Assembly (NCBI GenBank): GCA_001800285.1
Contig: MGVC01000020.1
Location: 17,574-81,573, forward strand
Source of the DNA: Elusimicrobia bacterium RIFOXYA2_FULL_39_19
GTDB lineage: Bacteria > Elusimicrobiota > Endomicrobiia > CG1-02-37-114 > XYA2-FULL-39-19
DNA: 64,000 bases
Reading direction: 5' to 3'
Below the pieces are notes generated by a model that had not been told where the DNA came from, did no database searches, and saw nothing but the letters and a program-made list of their open reading frames with translations. The translations under genes and the position numbers were made by a program. Shown here piece by piece: positions 25,645 through 33,900 of this stretch. How positions within the stretch are numbered: the stretch's first letter is position 1; the number at the start of each line of letters is the position of its first letter.

Positions 25645-26729
25645 ACTTGAGAGAAAGATTTATTCGGTATTTTAAAGGTGAAAAAGGAATTAACCCGCCG
25701 TTTTTACAGTGCTTTAATCCTATGTCGCAAACAATAGAGCGCTGGCTTTCAGAAGGAATGAAGACACCGGATGAGTGGTTTTATAAGGTATGATTTGAAG
25801 GCCAGCCTGATATGGAGTTTTGTAATTGGTTGCCGATAAATGCTTTTATTTGCCCTGAATTTGATGTAGAGGTTTTAGAAGATAACGGGGTAACCAGAAC
25901 AATACGTGATCGTTCCGGTGCAATTAAAAAAGTTTCTAATGAAAGGTTATCACTTCCTTTGACAATAGAGAGCCCGGTTAAGGACAAAAAAACCTGGGAA
26001 AACATAAAACCAAGGCTTAAAATAGCTTCGGGAAATAGATTTCCTGCAGATTGGAAAAATATTTGTGAAATAAACCAAAAGAGCGATATGCCGTCTTTTA
26101 TCGGCGGTTCACCCTGCGGCTTTTATGGCGCTTTGCGTGAATTGTTCGGGCCGGAAGCGGTGCTTTATTCTTTTTATGATATGCCTGATGTTGTTAATGA
26201 TATGATGGATACGTTATGCGAACTCTGATGTGAATTATTTACACAGACAGCAAAACAGGCCCGCGTGGATTTCGTATATATTTGGGAAGATATGTGTTAT
26301 AACCACGGGTCCATGATTTCCCCGAAATTATTCAGAGAATTAATGCTGCCCAGATATAAACTTTTGACTGATGCTGTGCATAAAGCGGGTATTGAGTTTG
26401 TTTTTGTTGATACTGACGGTGATTGTACGGAATTACTTGATTTAATTGTTGAAGGCGGTTGTGATGCAGTGCTTCCTTTTGAAGTAGGTTCCGGAATGGA
26501 TGTGTCAGTTGTCAGGGCAGAATATCCGAAATTAGGTTTGGCAGGCGGAGTTAATAAAATTGTTCCGGCAGGCTCAGTTTTGCAAATTGAAAAAGAATTA
26601 GAAAAGGTTGAAAAAGTTATAAAAAAAGGCAGGTATATACCCAGCAGCGATCATCCCGTTTTGCCGAATGTTTCCTATGAACAGTATATTTCTTTTTATA
26701 CGCGCATCGGCAAGATGATGGGAAGATAA
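25641..26729 (+). pseudogene. UroD/MtaA-family methyltransferase-like gene with two in-frame TGA codons
   Basis: One frame of 363 codons reads as a uroporphyrinogen-decarboxylase-family protein (cobalamin-dependent methyltransferase type): N-terminus M-N-L-R-E-R-F-I-R-Y-F-K-G-E-K, then G-G-S-P-C-G-F-Y-G-A-L, then D-F-V-Y-I-W-E-D-M, and a C-terminal G-K-M-M-G-R before TAA. It is broken only by TGA at 25791-25793 (codon 51) and TGA at 26226-26228 (codon 196), with no frameshift. The ATG overlaps the upstream TGA (ATGA). Neighbouring genes stop at TGA, so a genome-wide code change is unlikely. A two-hit nonsense pseudogene (probably TGG to TGA at the second site) is the simplest call; recoding is possible. 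Confidence 0.75.
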
Positions 26730-26761
26730 GATTTTCTTTATATTTTAAATTTGAGGTTTTG

Positions 26762-26805
26762 AGTAGGACGAAACTCTGAAATTCTTACAGATTAATTTCG
26801 GAGAA
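26762..26805. repeat. 44-bp hairpin repeat, copy 1
   Basis: AGTAGGACGAAACTCTGAAA and following; 41 of 44 bases match 30898-30941. It can fold by pairing CTCTGAAATT with AATTTCGGAG. It lies between the interrupted UroD gene and the dehydrogenase gene. There is no T-run, so it is not a standard terminator. Confidence 0.75.
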
Positions 26806-26822
26806 ATTATCAGGAGGAGTAG

Positions 26823-27866
26823 ATGAAAAGATTATCGGTAATGCTTGATGGTTACGGGAAAATAAGCGTTGATGAACAGGAAGTTCCTAAAATAACGGAT
26901 AATGATGTTCTTGTGGAAGTGCATGCTTCGCTGATAAGCCCCGGCACGGAAATGGGGGACGTGAAGTGTTTCCGTGACAAACCAGACCCGAATTTTAAAA
27001 AGATTCCCTTTGGTTACAGCAATGCAGGTATAGTTCTTGAGGCTGGTAAAAACTGTAAACGCCTGAAAAAAGGCATGCGTATAGCAAGCATGGGAAATAA
27101 ATATGCCCAGCATAGCAGCCACAATATTGCTGCCCAGAATATGTGCGTGCCTATTCCTGATAATGTGTCTTTTGAAGATGCTACTTTTGCCTGCCTGGGG
27201 GCTACGGCCCTGCAGTCCATAAGAAGAGCCGAGCTTGAATTCGGAGAAAATGTGCTTGTTGCCGGGTTGGGTATTATAGGAAATTTTGCAGGCCAGCTGG
27301 CACGTTACAGCGGGTGCCATGTTATAGGTATGGATTTATTTGAACTCAGAAAAGAGCTTTCTATGAAAACAGGTTTTGATAAAGTTATTGACCCTAAAAA
27401 AGAAGATATGATAAAAGCTTGCGCAGAGTTTACTAAAGGGCGTGGTATTGATTGTGCTTTTATATGCCTTGGCGGAGATGGTACAGAGTTGTTAAAGAAT
27501 ATCTATAAAACAATATCAATTGCTCCCGATACGCACCGTTGGGGCAGGATAGTTATTCCCGGCGGAGTTCAAATAACTACAACTTTTGCTGCGGCTCTTG
27601 GTAATGTAGACCTGCGCAGTTCAGCCCGCACGGGCCCGGGTTATTTTGACCCTGCTTATGAGCAGGGTGCAGATTATCCGGCAGTGTTTGTTCCTTGGGA
27701 TACGCAAAGAAATCTTGAAGAGATTGTAAGGGGAATAGCCGAAAAGAAACTTTCAGTAAATCCCATGATTTCTCACAGATTTCCTCTTGCTAAAGCTGCG
27801 GATGCCTGCGATCTTTTAATAGAGCATCCAGACCAGAGCCTGGGTGTGATTTTGCAGCCGAGGTAA
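26823..27866 (+). CDS. Medium-chain dehydrogenase/reductase (zinc-type alcohol dehydrogenase superfamily)
   Basis: A 347-residue NAD(P)-dependent dehydrogenase of the medium-chain family, threonine/sorbitol-dehydrogenase-like branch. The Rossmann site is GLGIIGNFAG (about residues 143-152). The early S-L-I-S-P-G-T-E-M replaces the usual catalytic Cys-Gly-x-Asp/Ser zinc ligand region and the G-H-E zinc motif is absent, placing it in a zinc-poor subgroup found beside Gfo/Idh/MocA enzymes. A strong GGAGGAG ribosome site precedes ATG 26823. A Gfo/Idh/MocA gene follows 56 bp later, consistent with a sugar-oxidation pathway. Confidence 0.82.
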   Translation: MKRLSVMLDGYGKISVDEQEVPKITDNDVLVEVHASLISPGTEMGDVKCFRDKPDPNFKKIPFGYSNAGIVLEAGKNCKRLKKGMRIASMGNKYAQHSSHNIAAQNMCVPIPDNVSFEDATFACLGATALQSIRRAELEFGENVLVAGLGIIGNFAGQLARYSGCHVIGMDLFELRKELSMKTGFDKVIDPKKEDMIKACAEFTKGRGIDCAFICLGGDGTELLKNIYKTISIAPDTHRWGRIVIPGGVQITTTFAAALGNVDLRSSARTGPGYFDPAYEQGADYPAVFVPWDTQRNLEEIVRGIAEKKLSVNPMISHRFPLAKAADACDLLIEHPDQSLGVILQPR

Positions 27867-27922
27867 TCGGCATGATTAATCTGAGATCTCAAATTTCAAA
27901 TTAGAATTTTTAAGGAGAAGGT

Positions 27923-28819
27923 ATGATTAAAATCGGGTTAGTGGGTGCGGCAAAACGTTGGCACGGAATTGCTTTTTCAGAAATAATCAATGGTTATGAT
28001 AAAGATAAAGCTGTTGCAAATAAATGGCGTCCTTTAAGTAATGTAAAACTGGAAAAAGATGCCAAAATTACGCATATCTGGAGCCTGGACAAAAAAGATG
28101 CCCAGGAAGTTGCCGGTATCTGCGGTATAGACAATGTAGTAAACGAAAAAGAAGATATGATTGGTAAGGTTGATGCTGTATTAATTCCTGATGACAGTAC
28201 ATTGAAACACCAAAAACATGCTTTAGCTTTTTTAAAAGCCGGAATACCTGTATTTATAGATAAACCTTTTTCTCCAGATATAGAGGAAGTCAGGGAGTTA
28301 ATGGCACTGGCAAAGAAACACAGCGCTCCTTTAATGTCCTGCTCTGCTTTAAGGTACGCAAAAGAAACCTTGGATTTAAGGAACAAAAAAGACGATATTG
28401 GTGATATCCTTACCGGCTCTGCTATATGTAAGGAAGAGCTGGGTAATTTGATTTATTACGGCATTCATCCGATTGAACTATTGGTATCTGTTGTTGGGCC
28501 TGGTATCAAATCAGTTAAGAATATTGGTGAAAAATCAAAGGATTTAATAATCATTAAGTACAAAGACTGCCGGGAATTTGTTATTTTTGCGTACGAAGCT
28601 ATTGATTATGTTTTTCAATTAAATCTTTATGGTACTAAAGGTTTTAGAACTATTAATGTACAAGATTCAAATTCATTCTATTTCAATATGCTTACTGATT
28701 TTATCAAAATGGTTGAAACTAAAACAGAACCCATCCCGCTAAGTGAAACCCTGGAAATTGTGCAGACGGTTGTCCTGGCAGAGGAATCAAAAGAAGGAAA
28801 CCGGGAAATGTTTCTTTGA
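27923..28819 (+). CDS. Gfo/Idh/MocA-family oxidoreductase (short form)
   Basis: A 298-residue NAD(P)-dependent oxidoreductase-type protein with a Rossmann start (IKIGLVGAAKRWHG), the D-K-P-F variant of the conserved E-K-P motif (about residues 113-116), and Y-G-I-H-P-I-E-L (about 180-187), the catalytic-type His region. The C-terminal alpha/beta domain is shorter than usual (most members are 330-400 residues). It has a TTAAGGAGA site. It ends 47 bp before the promoter of the GH123-like gene and probably closes the operon. Confidence 0.8.
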   Translation: MIKIGLVGAAKRWHGIAFSEIINGYDKDKAVANKWRPLSNVKLEKDAKITHIWSLDKKDAQEVAGICGIDNVVNEKEDMIGKVDAVLIPDDSTLKHQKHALAFLKAGIPVFIDKPFSPDIEEVRELMALAKKHSAPLMSCSALRYAKETLDLRNKKDDIGDILTGSAICKEELGNLIYYGIHPIELLVSVVGPGIKSVKNIGEKSKDLIIIKYKDCREFVIFAYEAIDYVFQLNLYGTKGFRTINVQDSNSFYFNMLTDFIKMVETKTEPIPLSETLEIVQTVVLAEESKEGNREMFL

Positions 28820-28866
28820 TTTATTGACGGTAAATTGATGTCAAAAAAATATTTTTAAAAAAACAC

Positions 28867-28895
28867 TTGACAAAAATACAATTATATATTATAAA
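28867..28895 (+). promoter_or_regulatory. Sigma-70 promoter upstream of the riboswitch
   Basis: TTGACA (28867-28872), 17 bp, TATAAA (28890-28895), preceded by AAAAAACAC as at the sister promoters. The leader that follows is about 300 nt and contains the riboswitch, terminator and operator. Confidence 0.75.
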
Positions 28896-28937
28896 CTTAG
28901 CAGACAACCTTGTTCTTTTAAAGTTACTGAAAGTTAG

Positions 28938-29055
28938 AGAAGACCCGAAATGGTAAACCCTGGGAAACCAGGGGGCGCAAAACCAATGGGCCCTGAGCGA
29001 AGTCCTGAGTGAAGTCAAAGGATGAGTTGGATGGGCAGCCGGTTGCCGATAATGC
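28938..29055 (+). ncRNA. c-di-GMP-I (GEMM) riboswitch aptamer
   Basis: The leader of the 29201 gene contains the GEMM consensus: TGGTAAACC, then a 6-bp stem CCCTGG-GAAA-CCAGGG with a GNRA tetraloop, then GGCGCAAAACC, a variable arm, and GGGCAGCCGGTTGCCG. These match in order and spacing the known cyclic-di-GMP-I aptamer core. By my alignment to the Vc2 aptamer, the position that discriminates c-di-GMP from cGAMP is G, favouring c-di-GMP. About 40 bp downstream is a terminator, the expected expression platform. Boundaries are approximate. Confidence 0.85.
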
Positions 29056-29092
29056 AGACGCGAAAAATAAGATTTAGCCGATTAATATTATT

Positions 29093-29147
29093 ACGAGCTA
29101 TTGAAGGTATCTCTATAAAAGATAATTTCAGTAACTCGTTTTTTTTT
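29093..29147 (+). terminator. Riboswitch-linked intrinsic terminator
   Basis: A long stem pairs ACGAGCTATTGAA (29093-29105) with TTCAGTAACTCGT (about 29127-29139) with few mismatches; an inner stem TATCT/AGATA is possible. A run of about nine T follows. It lies between the aptamer and the operator, so it would attenuate transcription of the 29201 gene. Confidence 0.8.
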
Positions 29148-29154
29148 GAATAAA

Positions 29155-29172
29155 CATGAAGACGTTTGCACA
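29155..29172. promoter_or_regulatory. LacI-type palindromic operator, site 3
   Basis: CATGAAGACGTTTGCACA, same ACGT-centred motif as sites 1, 2, 4 and 5, placed after the riboswitch terminator and 28 bp before the ATG. Confidence 0.6.
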
Positions 29173-29200
29173 GCGATATTTGGTTTAAAAAGGAATAAGA

Positions 29201-30898
29201 ATGAAACTAAAATTAATTTTTCTGGCTTTAATAACAACTTTAATGTTTTGCGGAAACGTATATGCAAAAAAATCTGCCGAAAAAATAGCTTCCGAAGAAC
29301 GGGACCGGCAGACCACGATGAAGATATTGCTAAGAACACAATATATATTAAAACAAACTCCCGAAACTACAGTTTTAAGAACACCAACCAAAGAAGAAAC
29401 CGGTCGCGGTTATGTGCTTTTTGTTTGTGATTACATAGATAGAGTATACCGCAACACTGTTCCTAAAGAAAAAGAAATTAAAAATATAATTAATACATTT
29501 GCCACACCTGGTGAATATGAACCAATTACTTTTGCTGTATACCCGTTAAAAGATTTGGGTCCAGTTCAGGTAAAAGTGTCTGATCTTACAACTGCTGATG
29601 GAAGCAAAATAAGCAAAGAAAATATTGATATCAGAAAAGTCTCTTATCTGTTAAAAAGAACTTTTCCAGAAAGCAAGGTCTGCAGAGAAGTACCGCAGCT
29701 TCTTGAAAAAATAGATACAGTTGATATTTTAAATGGTAATACTCAGGAATGGTGGCTGACTGTAAAAGTACCTGAAAATGCAAAAGCAGGCATATATAAA
29801 GGGAAAGTTACAGTTAATAGTGAAGCTAAAACTACCGGTGAGTTGGCTATATCTTTTGAAGTTTTACCTTTTAAACTGCTTAGTTCACAGGAAACCGGAG
29901 TTTGGACCGGCGTATATGCTTATAGTGATGATAATATGCAAGACCTTGCTGATATGAGGGAGCACGGTATTACAGGATTTAATGATTTTAGTATTTCAAA
30001 GACAAAGAATAGTTTTGAAGATGCAGATAGATATATGGAAAATCTTAAAAAAGCCGGGTTAAAAGGACCTGTTTATCTTTATTACGGTACAGAAATTGCC
30101 ATTTCACCGGAATTTAAAGATAGATTATCAAATTTGAAAAATCATCTTAAGTCAGCCAACTGGCCGGAAGTTCTAATTTATCCGGTTGATGAACCTACCG
30201 CAGGAACCCAGGCAACTTTAGACCAGTGTTTGATAGCTATGAAAACCATAAAGAATATCCCGGGATTAAAAACTTATGTAACAATTACCAACAATACTGA
30301 CCCAAAATTAGATTTAGTTCTGCCTTATACGGACATAGGCCCCTATAATCCTAACCGTACAAAATTGTTAGAAGCTTTAGAAAAAACAAAAAAAGCAGGA
30401 AAAGATTTTTTCTGGTATAACGGCCTTACAAGAGACAATCATCCCAGAAGAGGCCGTATATTGTGCGGATTGTGGAATTGGAAATTAAATGCAAAAGGTT
30501 TTACTAACTGGCATTACAACGAAACCCAGGGCGACCCCTTTAATGATTTAGACGGCGCCGGCATGGATGCCGCTTTTGTTTATCCTTCCCGGGAGCAGGA
30601 ATCAGGCGAACATCTTGAAGGAATTCCTACTTTGATTTGGGAAACCATGAGAGAAGGCATAGATGACCGCAGGTATATTGAAACTCTGAAATCATACATT
30701 ACAAAAGCAAATTCATCTAAAGATCAGAACAAAATTAAAGCAGCAGCCCAGGCAGCAAAAATGCTTGATGAAATTTTTAACAGCCTTCCCATTTTTGATA
30801 AATGGGAAAATACAGAAAAATGGTTTCTTGAAATTGATGCAGATAAAGTTCAGGGATACCGCAGGCAGATAGCGGACGCCATAAAAAATTTACATTGA
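29201..30898 (+). CDS. Exported GH123/DUF4091-like glycoside hydrolase
   Basis: A 565-residue exported protein with signal peptide 1-23 (cut after VYA). The body matches the pattern of DUF4091/DUF6067 proteins, the family that includes GH123 beta-N-acetylgalactosaminidases: a beta domain from G-R-G-Y-V-L-F-V-C-D-Y, then a barrel with V-L-I-Y-P-V-D-E-P (likely catalytic Asp-Glu) and an arginine/aspartate-rich C-terminal E-G-I-D-D-R-R-Y-I-E-T-L. A paralogue with an extra N-terminal domain lies at 61328. Expression passes a c-di-GMP riboswitch with terminator plus a LacI-type operator. AAGGA ribosome site. Substrate is probably a surface or extracellular amino sugar, inferred from family. Confidence 0.76.
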   Translation: MKLKLIFLALITTLMFCGNVYAKKSAEKIASEERDRQTTMKILLRTQYILKQTPETTVLRTPTKEETGRGYVLFVCDYIDRVYRNTVPKEKEIKNIINTFATPGEYEPITFAVYPLKDLGPVQVKVSDLTTADGSKISKENIDIRKVSYLLKRTFPESKVCREVPQLLEKIDTVDILNGNTQEWWLTVKVPENAKAGIYKGKVTVNSEAKTTGELAISFEVLPFKLLSSQETGVWTGVYAYSDDNMQDLADMREHGITGFNDFSISKTKNSFEDADRYMENLKKAGLKGPVYLYYGTEIAISPEFKDRLSNLKNHLKSANWPEVLIYPVDEPTAGTQATLDQCLIAMKTIKNIPGLKTYVTITNNTDPKLDLVLPYTDIGPYNPNRTKLLEALEKTKKAGKDFFWYNGLTRDNHPRRGRILCGLWNWKLNAKGFTNWHYNETQGDPFNDLDGAGMDAAFVYPSREQESGEHLEGIPTLIWETMREGIDDRRYIETLKSYITKANSSKDQNKIKAAAQAAKMLDEIFNSLPIFDKWENTEKWFLEIDADKVQGYRRQIADAIKNLH

Positions 30899-30941
30899 AT
30901 AGGACGAAACTCCGAAATTCTTACAGCTTAATTTCGGAGAA
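30898..30941. repeat. 44-bp hairpin repeat, copy 2
   Basis: 41 of 44 bases match copy 1 at 26762. The stem CTCCGAAATT (30910-30919) pairs perfectly with AATTTCGGAG (30930-30939), with a 10-nt loop. It starts at the last base of the preceding stop codon. Confidence 0.75.
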
Positions 30942-30988
30942 GATTTCAAATTTTAAATTTGAGATTATAGATTTTCAGGGGGATAGCA

Positions 30989-33900
30989 ATGAAAAGAATA
31001 ATTAGTTTTATTTGTCTTATGTTTTTAACGGCCAATTCAGTTTTTTCTGCAACAGAGTTTATTTGTACTATTAAAGCCGCTGGTGGGGATTACAACAATT
31101 TAAAAGACTGGGAAAATGCTGTTGACAGTGACCTGACAGATTCAAGGAATGTGGTTTTTAGCGGGACTCTTACAGGAACGATGGCTGACGGAGCAAATAT
31201 TACAGGATCCATATCGGGAGCAGGCGGATCAGTGTATCATGTGACAGCAACCCAGATATATGTATGGGCAAATTCGGGTACTTTTGTTTCCGGTGAAAAC
31301 ATACAGGTAGACGGCAGCAATTATTTTACAACCAGTAATGCGGGAGATTCTCCTATTGCGGTGGCAGAATGTTATGCTGTTAATGACACAAACGGGTTAT
31401 CCATATCTGGCTGGGGCGTAACAGCTGGCGGGACCAGTGCTACAAATTACATAGTAATCCGTGCCACAAGCACCGGCAGGCATGCAGGTATATGGGATGA
31501 TGCAAAATACAGAATAAGCGCCGGCACCAGTACTGATGTTATTAATATTGGTGAATCAAACGTAAGAATAGACGGCGTGCAAATATATCTATCAAAGGAT
31601 GATGCGGTTGATGGTAATGGAATCCAGATATATGGAGACACAGGCGGAGCTCAGGATATAAGAATATCAAACTGTATAATTAAAGGCCCTGGCAATTTTG
31701 CAAATATAACAAAAAAAGGAATATTCGGGGCTAATACTGCAGTGGCAGGTTCTACTGCAAGAATTTGGAATAATATTATTTATGATATCACGGGTGCAGG
31801 CGCCTCAGGATATTTTGGTATTTACATACGAAATGCCAATAGGACCTGTTATTTGTACAACAACACTATTGTAAACTGTAAAAATTATGGAATTTACAGA
31901 GATTTAGCAACTGGAACAGCTAAAAACAATATAACTCAGGATTGTGCCGATGGCTATGCTCCATCCAGCGGCTGGTCTGCTGAAACATCAAACAATCTTT
32001 CAGATGTTGCCAGTGATGCTATTGGTACAAACCCGGTAACAGCCATTGTTTCATTTGTAGATAAATCCGGTAAGAATTTCCACCTTGCTTCTTCTGTTGG
32101 CGGCGCCCGGGATGCAGGAACTAATCTTTCTACCGATACTTATATATCATTTCTTACAGACATAGACGGCAATAACAGGCCAAGCAGCTGGGATATTGGC
32201 GCCGATGAATGCATGACAGCGGCTTCAGGTGCTATACTCAGTGGATTTGTTCTTAACGGGGCAACCGGAGTCAGCGGTGTTACTGTAAGTTTAACAGGCA
32301 GTGAAACTGGTTCTTTTGTTACCGGCTCAAATGGGGCTTATTCATTTGTAGCTTCAACAGGCGTAGGGCAGAATTATACACTAACGCCCACTTTAACTAA
32401 CTGGTCTTTTTCACCGGTAAGTATTGTTACAAACGGTTTTGTATCAGATACTACCAGTCAGTTTGATTTAAGTTCTTATACCGGTTCCTATGTTTCCATC
32501 AGCGGAACTGTCAGGACCAGCACCGGTACTGTAATTGGCGGGGTGAGCTTAGCTCTTTCAGCAAGCCTTCCCGGAAGTTCTACCAGCACAGTAACAACTT
32601 CAAACGCAAGTGGTGCTTATACTTTCAATAACTTGTATGTCATTACTGCCAGCAGTTATACTATTACTCCTTCAAAAACAGGCTGGGTTTTTGGCCCTGT
32701 AAGTATCAGCTCAACATCAGGTTCAAATATAACCGGCGCAGATGTAACCGGTACTAAACTGGATATTAATTCAACTCCGGCTGAATTTGTCTGCAAAATA
32801 AAAGCTACCGGTGGAGATTATACCCGCTTGTATGACTGGGAAGCTGCTATAGACAGTGATTTAACCAGCAGTAACAATCTTGTTTTTAGCGGGGTTAAAA
32901 CAGGTACCATTAATGATGGCGCTTCAGTAACCGGTGCAACTTCTGGTGCTACCGGGACCGTATATCACTGTACTGACACCCAGATATATCTGGCCGTAGT
33001 AAGCGGGTCATTTCAATCAGGTGAACAGGCCCAGGTAGACGGAAGCAATTATTTTACTATTGCAGGTTTAGGCAGTATGGTAATAGCAGTTGCAGAATGT
33101 TACGGCATGACAGATACTAAACCGGTAACTATAGGCAGCTGGGGAGCAGCAGGAGCAGGAACAAGCGCTTCTAATTATATATTAATTCGTACTTCAGGTA
33201 CAGGCTCTCATACCGGTAAATGGACCTCCACTGCTTATATTTTAGATGTAGGGACCAGTACAGATGCATTGTATTTTGATGAAGCAAATGTGAGAGTAGA
33301 AGGAGTTCAGATAAACATATCAAAAAATGATGGCGGTACAGGCAATGGAATAACTGTTGATGGTGATACAACCGTAGAAGATATGAGAATAAGCAATTGT
33401 ATTTTTAGAGGCACAGGTGCATTTTCTACCGGCACAATAAGAGGTATATTCGGAGCAAAAACTGCTACTACAGGTATGTCTAATACATTAAGAGTTTGGA
33501 ACAATTTGTTTTACGATATAACCGGCCCAATCGGCAACAGTCTGGCAATGTTTTTAAGAGATGCAGACAGGACCGCTTACGTGTATAATAATACAATTGT
33601 TAATTGCTGGTATGGAATGTATCAGGATGACAGTACGATTTTTGTTGCAAAGAACAATTTAATTCAGGATTGTACTAATGGTTTTGTGGGTACGTTTGAT
33701 GCCACCTCAGATTATAATTTATCAGATATAGCCAGCGATGCTCCCGGTACAACAAATTTTACAGGTGATGTAACTTTCCTTGATATAGCAGGCAAAGATT
33801 TTCATCTTACTTCTGCAGATACTGTGGCGCGTGATATCGGATTTGACCTTTCAGCAGATTCATATCTTGCTTTCAGTACAGATTTTGAAGGAAATCCAAG

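Noticed and set aside
25791..26228. Selenocysteine at the two TGA codons
   Set aside because: No clear SECIS-type stem-loop with a defined loop was found just after either codon, and the codon-196 context fits Trp. It is kept only as a test, not a call.
25641..26729. TGA as a sense codon throughout the genome
   Set aside because: Several genes (for example those ending at 4722, 23951, 25189 and 42232) use TGA as stop with the next start overlapping it, and translate sensibly only if it is a stop.
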